From contig NZ_RRCN01000001.1 in NCBI RefSeq assembly GCF_003863965.1, positions 1-64,000 of the forward strand: a DNA stretch of 64,000 bases, written 5' to 3'. Position numbers and translations under genes: made by a program. The stretch is from Paenibacillus oralis. Lineage in GTDB: Bacteria > Bacillota > Bacilli > Paenibacillales > Paenibacillaceae. Shown here piece after piece: positions 46,707-58,541 of the stretch; position 1 is the stretch's first letter, and every line of letters begins with the position of its first letter. Below the pieces are notes generated by a model. It worked only from the letters and a program-made list of their open reading frames with translations, did not search any database and was not told the origin of the DNA.

Positions 46707-47303
46707 TCAAATCCCTTCCATATCCGTTGATTTGTTGATCAGCCCCCACAGCTCATCCTTCCCGATGCCTTCCTCCGAAGAGAACAGGATGACGGGATCT
46801 CCGGCCCGCAGGACCAGCGCTTCCTTAATGATTTTCAAATGCTTCGGCCAGCGCGTTTTCGGCACCTTGTCCGCCTTGGTGGCCACGACGCAAACCGGAA
46901 GCTCATACGCCTTCAGCCAATCGTACATCAGTTCGTCGTCCTTGGAAGGCGGATGCCTTAGATCGACGATCAGGATCACGAGCTTCAGCGTTTCCCGCTC
47001 CATTAAATACTTTTCGATCATTTTGCCCCAGGCTTCACGCTGCGATTTCGATACTTTGGCGTAACCGTAACCGGGGACGTCCACGAAATAGAGCTGGTCG
47101 TTGATGCGGTAGTAATTCAAATGCTGCGTTTTTCCGGGAGTCGAACTCGTGCGGGCCAAATTTTTGCGGCCTATCATGCGGTTGATCAAAGATGATTTGC
47201 CGACATTGGAACGCCCTGCCAGAGCGATTTCCGGCAAGGCGTCGTCGGGATATTGGTTTGGACCCACGGCACTGATCACAAATTCAGCTTTCGTAACTTT
47301 CAT
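46707..47303 (-). CDS. engB: Ribosome biogenesis GTP-binding protein EngB (YsxC)
   Basis: 198 residues. G1 [17 protein letters not shown]3 [12 protein letters not shown] and G4 [10 protein letters not shown] are intact. EngB is needed for 50S subunit assembly. It follows lonA after 85 bp, the usual Bacillus order. Confidence 0.96.
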   Translation of the reverse strand: MKVTKAEFVISAVGPNQYPDDALPEIALAGRSNVGKSSLINRMIGRKNLARTSSTPGKTQHLNYYRINDQLYFVDVPGYGYAKVSKSQREAWGKMIEKYLMERETLKLVILIVDLRHPPSKDDELMYDWLKAYELPVCVVATKADKVPKTRWPKHLKIIKEALVLRAGDPVILFSSEEGIGKDELWGLINKSTDMEGI

Positions 47304-47388
47304 CGTTCCAAATCCTCTCTACAAGCGCGGTTATAAGCTGTGGATTAAATCTATAATCCAGGATCTCAACCCAGCATCTTAAGCCGCG

Positions 47389-49725
<2,337 letters not shown>

Positions 49726-49766
49726 CGCTTATGCACCTCCAAACGTTCTCGTTAGATATCATTGCT

Positions 49767-49796
49767 ATTTTAGCAAATGTTACATAAAAACACCAA
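49767..49796 (-). promoter_or_regulatory. lonA promoter
   Basis: TTGGTG, 18 bp, TAAAAT with an upstream TGC (extended -10) on the minus strand, about 40 bp before lonA. Confidence 0.65.
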
Positions 49797-49801
49797 TGAG
49801 G

Positions 49802-49825
49802 AGCGGCCGCTTAAGAAGCAGCCGC
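49802..49825 (-). terminator. Possible terminator after lonB
   Basis: GCGGC-T-GCTT / AAGC-C-GCCGC style stem with one mismatch between lonB and lonA. Only TCCTCATTGGTG follows, so termination may be weak. Confidence 0.4.
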
Positions 49826-49862
49826 CCCCCGCGGGCCATTCCCGGCAAGCCGTGAACGGCTC

Positions 49863-51581
49863 CTACATCGTGCCGCCCTGCGATGGAGATTCCGCATGCA
49901 AAAACGGCGCGGGCGCTGGAGTCGGGGCGAACAGCTCTCCCCCGGTCGACAGGTCCAGATTTTTCTCGGCTTCTGGACCGAACACATGGCGGAACACCTC
50001 GGCCACCGTCTCGACGGGGATGACGCGCAAGCCTTCCAGTCCCTCGAACAGCGACTGCCAGTTGTCCTTCGGGATCAGCACGGTCGTCGCCCCCGCCTGG
50101 AACGCCGCTTCCACTTTGGCCACGACGCCGCCGACAGGCTTCACTTTGCCGTGGATGCCCAGTTCGCCGGTCATGGCGATCTGATGGTTCACCGGCACCC
50201 GCTTGATCGCCGAAGCGATCGCGGTAGCGATGGCGAGGCCCGCGGACGGTCCGTCGATCGGCGTTCCGCCCGGAAAGTTAATATGAAGATCGTAATTGGA
50301 AGGGTGCAGGCCCATTCGCTGCAGAACGGTCAACACGTTCTCCACCGATCCCTTGGCCATGCTCTTCCGGCGCAGCGTGCGGCTGCCCCCGCCGATTTCC
50401 TCTTCGTCCACCACGCCGGTGATATTGTAGATGCCCCGCCCTTTTTCCGCCGGCACCGCCGTCGCTTCGATCTCCAGCAGCGTTCCCATATTCGCGCCGT
50501 ACACGGCCAGCCCGTTGACGACGCCGATTTCCGAACGCTCGGGAATTTTGCGGTCCGGCCGGGGCGCAAGCTGGCTGCTGGTAGCGACCCACTCCAGATC
50601 CGAAGCGAGCAGGTGGTCGCGTTTTTCCGTCAAGGCAAGTCCGGCCGCAAGCTGCACCATATTGACGGCTTCCCGGCCGTTGGTCGCGTACTTTTTAATG
50701 ACGTCCACGGCCTCGGGACAAGGCTGAAAGCCGATTCGCCCCACCGCGTCTTCGGCGATCCGGGCGATTTCCTCCGGCAGCAGCGGACGAAAGTAGATTT
50801 CCATGCAGCGTGAACGCAGGGCCGCCGGAATTTCTTGCGGCGATCTTGTCGTTGCCCCAACCAAGCGGAAATCCGCAGGCAGCCCGTTTTGAAAAATATC
50901 GTGAATATACGCCGGCGTGTTCGTATCTTCCGAATTGTAATAAGCGCTCTCAAGGTACACCTTGCGGTCCTCCAGCACTTTGAGCAGCTTGTTCATCTGG
51001 ATGGAATGCAGTTCGCCGATCTCGTCGATGAACAAAATCCCGCCGTGCGATTTCGTCACGGCCCCCGGCTTCGGCTGGGGTATGCCGGCGACGCCCATCG
51101 CCCCGGCCCCTTGATAAATCGGGTCGTGCACCGACCCGATCAGCGGATCGGCGATGCCCCGTTCGTCAAACCGCGCGATCGTCGCGTCGATTTCCACAAA
51201 TTTAGCGTCGGACTTAAACGGGGACACCGGATTTTTTTTCGCTTCTTCCATCACGACGCGCGCCGCCGCCGTTTTGCCCACGCCCGGCGGACCGTAAATG
51301 ATGACATGCTGCGGGTTGGCACTGCACAGCGCGGCTTTTAATGCGCGCAGCCCGTCCTTTTGCCCGACGATATCGTTCATCGAGGCCGGGCGCGTTCGCT
51401 CCGCCAGCGGCTTGGTGAGCGAAATGGCCCGCAGCTTACGCAGCTTCTCCATCTCCTTCCGCGATTCCCGGTCCACCGCCACCCGGTTTCCTTTCTGGCT
51501 GCGCAGCTGGTTCCAGAAATAGAGGCCGATTACGACGGCAAAAAACATTTGAACGGACATCAGGATGAGATTTAAATCCAT
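49863..51581 (-). CDS. lonB: Sporulation Lon protease LonB
   Basis: 572 residues. An N-terminal membrane segment (LMSVQMFFAVVIGLYFW) replaces the LonA N-domain. Then come the AAA+ module ([29 protein letters not shown]) and the protease domain (TPIDGPSAGLAIATAI with the catalytic Ser, GKVKPVGGVVAKVEAAF with the Lys). I chose ATG 51581 with GGGAGG upstream; the longer frame would begin before the promoter's start site. The promoter matches sigma-F, consistent with a forespore role as in B. subtilis. Confidence 0.93.
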   Translation of the reverse strand: MDLNLILMSVQMFFAVVIGLYFWNQLRSQKGNRVAVDRESRKEMEKLRKLRAISLTKPLAERTRPASMNDIVGQKDGLRALKAALCSANPQHVIIYGPPGVGKTAAARVVMEEAKKNPVSPFKSDAKFVEIDATIARFDERGIADPLIGSVHDPIYQGAGAMGVAGIPQPKPGAVTKSHGGILFIDEIGELHSIQMNKLLKVLEDRKVYLESAYYNSEDTNTPAYIHDIFQNGLPADFRLVGATTRSPQEIPAALRSRCMEIYFRPLLPEEIARIAEDAVGRIGFQPCPEAVDVIKKYATNGREAVNMVQLAAGLALTEKRDHLLASDLEWVATSSQLAPRPDRKIPERSEIGVVNGLAVYGANMGTLLEIEATAVPAEKGRGIYNITGVVDEEEIGGGSRTLRRKSMAKGSVENVLTVLQRMGLHPSNYDLHINFPGGTPIDGPSAGLAIATAIASAIKRVPVNHQIAMTGELGIHGKVKPVGGVVAKVEAAFQAGATTVLIPKDNWQSLFEGLEGLRVIPVETVAEVFRHVFGPEAEKNLDLSTGGELFAPTPAPAPFLHAESPSQGGTM

Positions 51582-51616
51582 GACGAACGCCTCCCTCACT
51601 TTTAACTGATACTTGG

Positions 51617-51646
51617 TAGTATAGCCTTTTCGCACCAACGTAAAAC
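51617..51646 (-). promoter_or_regulatory. Sigma-F-like promoter of lonB
   Basis: GTTTT, 15 bp, GGCTATACTA on the minus strand. The -10 fits the sigma-F pattern GGnnAnAHTR at every position and the -35 matches GYWTA at four of five. The start site would be about 30 bases before the lonB ATG. Confidence 0.7.
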
Positions 51647-51688
51647 GAGGTTTTTGCGGATAGTTTGGAAAAAAAACGGTCTATATAT

Positions 51689-52020
51689 TAAGAAAAACGC
51701 CTGACGGCGTCCTTTAGCGGCTCTCACTTCTACTTGGACGCTGCTCTAACGGACACCAGCGACCTTATCCCCCCATTTCCCGGGTATTTCCCAGCCTAAC
51801 GGACACACACGACCCTATTTCGCTCTAAACCCGTTCATCCAGGCCGATTTGAGGTAAATAAGGTCATCTGTGTCCGTTACATTTTGTAAACCTCCGTTTT
51901 TTCGCAAATAACGGCTCTGGTGTCCCTTAGCCCCCAGATTCCTCTTCTCCCTCCTCTCTACCTGCGCATCGCCCTCTACCATGACCGAAATTTATTAAAT
52001 TCGAGAATGTCAAAAAAAAA
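51689..52020 (-). repeat. Four-box intergenic element, TAACGGACAC type, copy 2
   Basis: Second copy of the 330-bp repeat, between ispG and lonB. Boxes: TAACGGACAC at 51747 and 51797, GTGTCCGTTA at 51870 and GTGTCCCTTA at 51920, mirror-symmetric about 51838. It begins in the U-tract of the ispG terminator and ends with the GACGCC-GTCA-GGCGTTTTT hairpin. The rest of this 480-bp gap has only the lonB promoter. Confidence 0.95.
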
Positions 52021-52054
52021 CCGCAAGCCGCCTTGTCGTCGGCAGCTTGCGGTT
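52012..52054 (-). terminator. Terminator after ispG
   Basis: AACCGCAAGC / GCTTGCGGTT stem extended by GCC/GGC, followed by TTTTTTTTTGAC on the minus strand, eight bp past the ispG stop. Confidence 0.92.
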
Positions 52055-52061
52055 CAACTAG

Positions 52062-53183
52062 TTAAGCTTTCACGTGGGCGCGGTGTTCTTTGCGTCCGGG
52101 AATTTCTCCGGTCGCTTCGTACACTTCCACAATGTGGTCGATTTCTTTTTTCAATTCATTAAGCAGTTCGGCTTCCGGCACCTTGCGGATCATTTCACCG
52201 TAACGGAACAAAAGGCCTTCGCCCCGGGCGCCGGCGATGCCGATGTCGGCTTCCCGCGCTTCACCTGGTCCGTTAACCGCGCAGCCGAGCACGGACACCT
52301 TGATCGGAACCTTCAGGTTCGCGATGTACGCCTCTACTTCGTTGGCGATGGAAAACAGATCGATATCCAGCCGGCCGCAGGTCGGGCAGGACACCAATGT
52401 AGCCGCATTGGTGATCAGACCGAACGTTTTGAGCAGTTCGCGGGCGACCTTCACTTCCTCCACCGGATCGGCGCTCAGCGAAATGCGCAGCGTCGAGCCG
52501 ATGCCCATTGACAGCAGCGCGCCGATGCCGGCCGCGCTCTTCACGGTCCCCGAAAACAGCGTTCCGGCTTCCGTAATCCCCAAATGCAGCGGATAAGGAA
52601 TCACTTCCGCCGCTTTCGAATAAGCCGCGATCGCCATCGGAACGTCGGAAGCTTTCAGCGACACGATGATGTCGTGGAAGTCCAATTCCTCCAGGATGCC
52701 GATATGGAACAAGGCGCTTTCCACCATCGCTTCCGGCGTCGGATAACCGTATTTCTCCAGCAGGTGGTTCTCCAGCGACCCGGCGTTGACGCCGATTCGA
52801 ATGGGGATCCCCCGCTCCTTACAGGCCTTGACAACGGCTTCCACTTTCTCGCGGCGTCCGATGTTGCCCGGATTGATCCGCACCTTGTCGATGCCATTCT
52901 CGATCGCCATAAGGGCCAGCTTATAGTTGAAATGGATGTCGGCGACGAGCGGGATGTGGATTTGCTTCTTGATTTCCTTGATCGCCGCAGCCGCTTCCTC
53001 ATTATTCACCGTCACGCGCACCAGTTGGCAGCCCGCTTCCTCCAAACGAAGAATCTCGGCTACCGTGGCGGCCACATCCGCCGTTTTGGTGGTGCACATG
53101 CTTTGGATGATGACTTCGTTGCTGCCGCCGATCGTCAGATTTCCGACTTTGACCGGCCGCGTATCTTGTCTCAAGAATGTCAT
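52062..53183 (-). CDS. ispG: 4-hydroxy-3-methylbut-2-enyl diphosphate synthase
   Basis: 373 residues. Penultimate enzyme of the MEP isoprenoid pathway. The [4Fe-4S] cysteines are in [10 protein letters not shown] and [18 protein letters not shown]. The N-terminal TIM barrel starts [19 protein letters not shown]. It follows clpX after 18 bp, so it may be cotranscribed with clpP-clpX, an uncommon grouping. Confidence 0.97.
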   Translation of the reverse strand: MTFLRQDTRPVKVGNLTIGGSNEVIIQSMCTTKTADVAATVAEILRLEEAGCQLVRVTVNNEEAAAAIKEIKKQIHIPLVADIHFNYKLALMAIENGIDKVRINPGNIGRREKVEAVVKACKERGIPIRIGVNAGSLENHLLEKYGYPTPEAMVESALFHIGILEELDFHDIIVSLKASDVPMAIAAYSKAAEVIPYPLHLGITEAGTLFSGTVKSAAGIGALLSMGIGSTLRISLSADPVEEVKVARELLKTFGLITNAATLVSCPTCGRLDIDLFSIANEVEAYIANLKVPIKVSVLGCAVNGPGEAREADIGIAGARGEGLLFRYGEMIRKVPEAELLNELKKEIDHIVEVYEATGEIPGRKEHRAHVKA

Positions 53184-53201
53184 TTCAGGTCTCTCCCAGC
53201 C

Positions 53202-54458
53202 TTACGCGCTCTCTTCCTGCTTTTTGTTTTTCTTCGTGGCCAGCTCGGGCGCAGTTTTCTCCACGACGACTTTTTCGGTGATGACGCAGTCCGTAATATC
53301 GTCGCGGGACGGCACTTCATACATCACATCCAGCATAATGCCTTCGATAATGGCGCGAAGTCCGCGCGCACCGGTATTGCGTTTGATCGCTTCGCGCGCA
53401 ATCGCCTCAAGCGCTTTGGACTCAAACGTCAAATTGACGTTGTCGAGTTCAAGCAGCTTCTGATACTGTTTGACCAGCGCGTTTTTCGGTTCGGACAAAA
53501 TCCGTACGAGCGTCTTTTCGTCCAGCGGCTCGAGCGTCGAGATGACCGGCAAACGCCCTACGAATTCCGGGATCAACCCGAACTTGAGCAAATCCTCCGG
53601 CAGCACCATCGACAAATATTCGCCCGGCTTCAGGTCTTTTTGACCGTCGTTTACGGCGTTGAAGCCGATCACTTTTTTGCCGATCCGGCGTTTGATCATT
53701 TGCTCCAGGCCGTCGAACGCGCCGCCGCAAATGAACAAAATGTTCGTCGTATCGATTTGGATAAATTCCTGATGCGGATGTTTGCGCCCGCCTTGCGGAG
53801 GAACCGAAGCCACGGTGCCCTCCAAAATTTTCAGCAGCGCCTGCTGAACACCTTCGCCGGAGACGTCGCGGGTAATGGACGGATTCTCCGATTTGCGCGC
53901 CACTTTATCGATTTCGTCGATATAGATGATGCCGCGTTCCGCTTTTTCCACATCATAATCGGCCGCTTGAATCAGCTTCAGCAAAATATTCTCCACGTCT
54001 TCGCCGACATATCCGGCTTCCGTGAGGGAAGTCGCATCGGCGATCGCGAACGGAACGTTCAAAATTTTCGCCATCGTTTGCGCGAGCAGCGTTTTGCCGG
54101 AACCGGTCGGTCCAAGCAGCAGGATGTTGCTCTTTTGCAGCTCCACGTCTTCGATCTTGCTTTGCGTGTTGATCCGTTTGTAATGATTGTAAACCGCTAC
54201 GGACAACGATTTCTTCGCCTGCTCCTGGCCGATGACATACTGGTCCAAAATATCGCGGATTTCCTTCGGTTTCGGAATTTCCTTGAGGTCCAGCTCCTCT
54301 TCGTGCCCGAGCTCCTCCTCCACGATTTCCGTGCACAGCTCGATACACTCGTCGCATATATAAACGCCCGGTCCGGCTACAAGCTTGCGTACCTGCTCCT
54401 GCGATTTGCCGCAGAACGAGCATTTCAGTTGTCCTTTTTCGTCATTGAATTTAAACAT
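53202..54458 (-). CDS. clpX: ClpX ATPase subunit of Clp protease
   Basis: 418 residues. Four-Cys zinc-binding domain (CSFCGK and [10 protein letters not shown]), Walker [15 protein letters not shown], Walker [15 protein letters not shown] and IGF-loop region (KKVIGFNA) for docking ClpP. It unfolds substrates for ClpP. It follows clpP after 19 bp; in B. subtilis clpP and clpX are apart. Confidence 0.98.
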   Translation of the reverse strand: MFKFNDEKGQLKCSFCGKSQEQVRKLVAGPGVYICDECIELCTEIVEEELGHEEELDLKEIPKPKEIRDILDQYVIGQEQAKKSLSVAVYNHYKRINTQSKIEDVELQKSNILLLGPTGSGKTLLAQTMAKILNVPFAIADATSLTEAGYVGEDVENILLKLIQAADYDVEKAERGIIYIDEIDKVARKSENPSITRDVSGEGVQQALLKILEGTVASVPPQGGRKHPHQEFIQIDTTNILFICGGAFDGLEQMIKRRIGKKVIGFNAVNDGQKDLKPGEYLSMVLPEDLLKFGLIPEFVGRLPVISTLEPLDEKTLVRILSEPKNALVKQYQKLLELDNVNLTFESKALEAIAREAIKRNTGARGLRAIIEGIMLDVMYEVPSRDDITDCVITEKVVVEKTAPELATKKNKKQEESA

Positions 54459-54477
54459 GTAAACACCCCTTTATGAT

Positions 54478-55062
54478 TTAATGGGCTGATGTGATGACCT
54501 TGTCGATAATCCCGTAGTCCTTAGCCTCTTCCGCGCTCATGAAGAAGTCACGGTCTGTATCGCGCTCGATTTTCTCAAGGGGTTGACCCGTTCGCTCCAC
54601 ATAGATCTGGTTGAGCTTCTGTCTCGTCTTGATAATCCAGTCGGCATGAATTTTAATATCCGTCGCCTGACCGCGAACGCCTCCAAGCGGCTGATGAATC
54701 ATGACTTCACTGTTGGGCAGAGCAAAACGTTTGCCAGGCGCCCCGGCCGTAAGGAGCAGCGATCCCATGCTCGCAGCCATTCCTACGCAGATCGTGGACA
54801 CATCAGGCTTGATGTATTGCATCGTATCATATATCCCCATCCCGGCAGTGACAGAACCACCCGGCGAATTAATGTACAGGTGAATATCTTTCTCAGGGTC
54901 TTCGGCCGCCAAAAACAACAGTTGGGCAATCACGAGATTGGCAACTTCATCATCAATAGCGTTGCTGAGAAAAATGATGCGATCTTTGAGAAGTCTTGAA
55001 TAGATATCGTAAGATCGTTCTCCCCGATTCGTTTGTTCTACGACCATAGGTACCAGGCTCAT
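54478..55062 (-). CDS. clpP: ClpP protease subunit
   Basis: 194 residues. Catalytic Ser in [13 protein letters not shown], His in [11 protein letters not shown] and Asp in [14 protein letters not shown]-terminal [20 protein letters not shown] is the standard start. It forms the proteolytic barrel with ClpX or ClpC. A good sigma-A promoter lies upstream; no clear CtsR operator was seen. Confidence 0.98.
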   Translation of the reverse strand: MSLVPMVVEQTNRGERSYDIYSRLLKDRIIFLSNAIDDEVANLVIAQLLFLAAEDPEKDIHLYINSPGGSVTAGMGIYDTMQYIKPDVSTICVGMAASMGSLLLTAGAPGKRFALPNSEVMIHQPLGGVRGQATDIKIHADWIIKTRQKLNQIYVERTGQPLEKIERDTDRDFFMSAEEAKDYGIIDKVITSAH

Positions 55063-55110
55063 GCGACCAACCTCTTTTCTTTTTCAATTTCCCTTTCGGT
55101 TTACAGAAAC

Positions 55111-55139
55111 ATTCTACCATGTTCAAAGCCTCATGTCAT
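55111..55139 (-). promoter_or_regulatory. clpP promoter
   Basis: ATGACA, 17 bp, TAGAAT on the minus strand, about 50 bp before clpP. Confidence 0.65.
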
Positions 55140-55230
55140 TTTTCACACGATACAGTTTATGTTGACTTTTACACATTATATAACCGCAGGCCTGTCCGAT
55201 GCCAAATGGAAATAAATGTATCGGCAAATG

Positions 55231-55264
55231 ATGAAAAATTAAGGCACGCATTTGTATACGTGCC
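55231..55264 (-). terminator. Terminator after tig
   Basis: GGCACG / CGTGCC stem followed by TTAATTTTTC on the minus strand, about 70 bp past the tig stop. Confidence 0.7.
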
Positions 55265-55332
55265 CTAACGTTTATCTTGATGTATTTCATGGGAGGCTTG
55301 TCTGTCTGCAACCGGGAATGCCTTGCGTTAGA

Positions 55333-56769
55333 CTATTCCTCGTCCTTAGCCTCTTCCGCTTCTTTTTTGTCAGCGTCGGCGTCGGCTTTCGATTCAGCCG
55401 CCTTCGTCGATTTCTTCGTCGTTTTCTTGGCTGCCGGTTTGCTTTCTTCCTTCGCTTTCGGCGCTTCCGCTTCCTCGGCCGGCACTTCCTTGCTGTTTTC
55501 CAGCAGGAAATCGATCGTCTTGCGGATCAGAATTTCTTCATTCAAGCTGCCCAGCGAACGGTTAGCCGCCAAAATGTTGCGGATTTCTTCCGGCGAGCGT
55601 TTGTAAGCTTCGGCCATTTCCGCCAGCTCTTTGTCGACGTCTTCCTGCGACACTTTGATCTCTTCGGCTTTGGCGATTTGCTCCAGCACCAGATTGTTGC
55701 GAACGCGTTTTTCCGCGTCGTCCTTCATTTGGGCTCTCAGATCGTCAACCGTTTGGCCGGAGAAGTTCATGTACAATTCCAGGTTCATGCCTTGGGAACG
55801 AAGACGGTTGTCGAAATCGCGCACCATGTTTTCCACTTCATTGCGGACCATCGCTTCCGGAATTTCCACTTCCGCGCTTTCGCCGATTTTGTCAACGAGA
55901 GCCGCTTCGCGGGCACCTTTGGCTTCTTGTTCCTTGCGGCTTTGCAGTTGCTTCTTCAAGTCTTCTTTGAACTCGTCCAGCGTATCGAATTCGCTGACAT
56001 CCTTGGCAAATTCGTCGTCAAGCTCAGGGAGCTGTTTGCGTTTGATTTCATGAACTTTCACCTTGAATACGGCTTCCTTGCCGGCCAATTCTTCAGCATG
56101 GTAAGTTTCCGGGAAAGTTACGGTAATGTCCTTGAAATCGCCGGTAGCCATTCCAACAACTTGATCCTCGAAGCCAGGGATGAACGAATTGCTTCCAAGC
56201 TCCAGGGAATGACGCTCTCCCTTGCCGCCTTCAAACGCAACGCCGTCAACGAAACCTTCGAAGTCGATAACGGTAGTATCGCCATTCTTCGCGGCTTCTT
56301 CGTCGATGACAACCAATTCGGCATGGCGCTGCTGCAGACGCTCAAGCTCCTCGTTCAGCTCATCTTCGGAAACTTCCGCGCTGACCGCCGGTACTTCCAC
56401 ACCTTTGTAATCGCCAAGCTTCACTTCCGGTTTAACCGTCACTTTCGCTTTGAACTTGAACGGTTGCCCTTTTTCAAACTGCTCAACGTCCACTTCCGGA
56501 CGGTCCACCGGGAAAATGTCCGTTTGATCAACGGCTTCGCTGTATACTTCAGGAAGCAAAATGTCGATGGCGTCCTGATACAGACTTTCTACGCCGAAAC
56601 GGGCTTCAAAGATCGGCCGAGGCACTTTGCCTTTACGGAAGCCAGGAACATTCGCTTTTTTTACCACTTTTTGAAACGCTTTATCAAGTGCGGCGGCTAC
56701 ACGTTCCGCCTCCACTTCGACCTCGAGAACGCCGAGGTTCTTCTCTATTTTTTCCCAGGTTGCTTTCAT
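55333..56769 (-). CDS. tig: Trigger factor
   Basis: 478 residues, ribosome-bound chaperone and peptidyl-prolyl isomerase. The ribosome-binding signature is in VPGFRKGKVPRPIFEARFG (about 42-60). The FKBP domain (about 155-240) has DTTVIDFEGFVDGVAFEGGK and SFIPGFEDQVVG. The C-terminal helical domain follows. The tail from about 435 is an unusual Lys/Glu/Ala/Asp-rich extension (EEAEAPKAKEESKPAAKKTT) that ends in EEAKDEE. The start is ATG 56769 with GGAGGGG upstream; the longer frame is unsupported. Confidence 0.96.
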   Translation of the reverse strand: MKATWEKIEKNLGVLEVEVEAERVAAALDKAFQKVVKKANVPGFRKGKVPRPIFEARFGVESLYQDAIDILLPEVYSEAVDQTDIFPVDRPEVDVEQFEKGQPFKFKAKVTVKPEVKLGDYKGVEVPAVSAEVSEDELNEELERLQQRHAELVVIDEEAAKNGDTTVIDFEGFVDGVAFEGGKGERHSLELGSNSFIPGFEDQVVGMATGDFKDITVTFPETYHAEELAGKEAVFKVKVHEIKRKQLPELDDEFAKDVSEFDTLDEFKEDLKKQLQSRKEQEAKGAREAALVDKIGESAEVEIPEAMVRNEVENMVRDFDNRLRSQGMNLELYMNFSGQTVDDLRAQMKDDAEKRVRNNLVLEQIAKAEEIKVSQEDVDKELAEMAEAYKRSPEEIRNILAANRSLGSLNEEILIRKTIDFLLENSKEVPAEEAEAPKAKEESKPAAKKTTKKSTKAAESKADADADKKEAEEAKDEE

Positions 56770-56888
56770 TTTATGCCTTCCCCTCCAAATTTCACATATA
56801 CTAAAATACTGAAACCGAATCGCGTATAAAACAGCTATCATGGTTCCAGCATAGCTGTCTCTATGGACACGATCAGAATAACCATTAT

Positions 56889-56917
56889 ATTATAAACAAC
56901 AATACATCTTTTTACAA
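56889..56917 (-). promoter_or_regulatory. tig promoter
   Basis: TTGTAA, 17 bp, TATAAT on the minus strand, near-consensus, with a leader of about 110 bases that holds an ACAGCTA/TAGCTGT inverted repeat. Confidence 0.8.
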
Positions 56918-56950
56918 GAGCCGATCGTAGAGCCAATAATTCCCCAGTGC

Positions 56951-57871
56951 CTATCTTTCTTGAACACCGCTCACCGCCAAAAAAAGGCGGATCGACCGGC
57001 AAACCTGCTCAAAGCGAAGTCTATGCTCGTCGGTAATGCCGTACAACGCGCGGATTTCCTCGTCGGTTTTTCCGTCCGGCAGGCTGTCCGTGACCAGTTG
57101 GTGGAGCGCCGCCGCCCAAATGTCAATGACCGTGTCGTCGCCATCAATCAATGAACGATAGTCCCTCCCGCCGTACAAACCCATAACAATTTGCGACCAT
57201 AGCTCCTGGGCAAAATAAAACAAAGTAGGATCGTGCACCTGCGTCTGCTCCCCCACCCTTTCGAGCACCTCCTGGACGGCCGGAGGAAATTCATCGGGTT
57301 TCAGCGGAACCGATTCGATTTCAACCTCCACCTTTTCCCCGGCACGCATCATGGAAAGCGATCCCATCGTACCGCGGCGGCGCAGCGTCTGCAGCACCCG
57401 ATACTGAAGCAGCGGATGGAGTTCCTCTTGATGCAACCATTCGGTCAGCGCTTCATCCACTTCCGGGCGGTCCAAATAAGCAAGCTGGTCCAAAGCCAAA
57501 AGGGTTTGCTCCGACAACGGTTTATCCATTACCGCGCTCAGCAGTTTACCGGCATAATCCTGATCCTGCTCAAGCTTCGCTTCGACATGCCGTCTGGCCA
57601 ATGCTTCTTCCGTCTCATGGCCGTAATCTTCCGCGTCCGGAGCCCCGTTCTGAAGCTCGGGAAAAGCTTCGGTGAGCCAGTCCAGCAATGCCCGCCATTC
57701 TTCGTAATGGCGCGGGTCTTCCCCCTGGCACTGCAGCAAAAACCTCAAGAGATCCGCAGCCTCCCCGTATCTCTCGGTTTCCAGCATCCGGGTCAGTTCA
57801 ATCTGGTAATAATCGAGCGTTTTCGGAAACAATACGATGTTGTCTTTCTCATCGGGTCGAAAATGGCTGAT
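56951..57871 (-). CDS. ysoA: YsoA-like TPR protein
   Basis: About 306 residues, helical throughout, with TPR-like pairs near the start (KTLDYYQIELTRMLETERYG, AADLLRFLLQCQGEDPRHYE). No catalytic motif is visible. In B. subtilis ysoA lies in the same position next to tig; its function is unknown. The start is uncertain: AAAGGAGGT sits six bases before an ATC codon (57871-57869), while a GTG at 57895 has no binding site and would be only seven bases from the predicted transcription start. An ATC start is rare but fits best. Confidence 0.72.
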   Translation of the reverse strand: MSHFRPDEKDNIVLFPKTLDYYQIELTRMLETERYGEAADLLRFLLQCQGEDPRHYEEWRALLDWLTEAFPELQNGAPDAEDYGHETEEALARRHVEAKLEQDQDYAGKLLSAVMDKPLSEQTLLALDQLAYLDRPEVDEALTEWLHQEELHPLLQYRVLQTLRRRGTMGSLSMMRAGEKVEVEIESVPLKPDEFPPAVQEVLERVGEQTQVHDPTLFYFAQELWSQIVMGLYGGRDYRSLIDGDDTVIDIWAAALHQLVTDSLPDGKTDEEIRALYGITDEHRLRFEQVCRSIRLFLAVSGVQER

Positions 57872-57908
57872 AAGGGCACCTCCTTTCTTCCGCACTGCAT
57901 TAATTGAG

Positions 57909-57936
57909 ATTATAGCATAGACCCCGTCCAAGGCAA
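57909..57936 (-). promoter_or_regulatory. ysoA promoter
   Basis: TTGCCT, 16 bp, TATAAT with TGC directly before the -10 (extended -10) on the minus strand. Its start site near 57902 limits where translation can begin. Confidence 0.7.
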
Positions 57937-58159
57937 AAATTCCGGAGTTAAACCCGGAGTAAACCTCGGAGTAAGCCTCGGAGTTAGACTTACCGCCGCC
58001 TTGCGTTCAACAAATTCATCGGGTAAACCGGAGAGTGATAAATAAATTGATTCTGGAAAAGTTGGGTCCAAAACGGCGGTTGGATGATACGTGAAGGCGG
58101 GGTTTCTCAAGCGGCCTCTTCAAGCAATCTAAGCGACCATCTCAAACGAACCGTTATTC

Positions 58160-58341
58160 TAACAGTTGTATTCGCCGTTATTTCGGTTAAATCAAGGAGG
58201 AACGAATTTTAACGGTTGTAACAGAGCTTAATTGCCCTTTTTTTGCGGATTCAAGCCTTTCTCATTCTATTAAGCTCAACTACAACCGTTAAAAATTGAA
58301 TCTGCGCCTTTTCGGCTAAATAAGCGCGTTTGCAACCGTTA
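58160..58341. repeat. Four-box intergenic element, TAACGGTTG type, copy 2
   Basis: Boxes: TAACAGTTGT at 58160, TAACGGTTGT at 58210, ACAACCGTTA at 58282 and GCAACCGTTA at 58332. The left pair and right pair are each 50 bp apart and mirror-symmetric about 58250. Inner boxes extend the complementarity (GAGCTTAAT / ATTAAGCTC). Lies between ysoA and tRNA-Arg; the rest of the gap shows no gene. Confidence 0.93.
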
Positions 58342-58433
58342 GCGTAAGACTGAAAACCCGGGAGCTGAACTGTTGACTTCAAACGAATGGATTGACCACC
58401 TGATCTTGTGATTAAGCGCCGATTTCCCAGACA

Positions 58434-58463
58434 GCAAAAAAGCCCTCCGAAGAGAGCTTTTTT
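58434..58463 (-). terminator. Terminator after tRNA-Arg
   Basis: AAAAAGCTCTC-TTCG-GAGGGCTTTTTT on the minus strand, five bases past the tRNA 3' end. Confidence 0.9.
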
Positions 58464-58467
58464 CACA

Positions 58468-58541
<74 letters not shown>

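Noticed and set aside
52584..54476. 630-codon plus-strand reading frame opposite ispG and clpX
   Set aside because: It is an antisense shadow of two clearly conserved genes, produced by GC-rich third positions; it has no family motifs and no ribosome binding site.
55140..55230. CtsR operator upstream of clpP
   Set aside because: Only one GTCAA-like half site (AAGTCAACAT on the minus strand) is visible; the direct-repeat heptads of a CtsR box are missing.
55252..56829. 525-codon plus-strand reading frame opposite tig
   Set aside because: Antisense shadow of trigger factor; rich in Phe/Arg/His as expected for the complement of Glu/Lys-rich codons.
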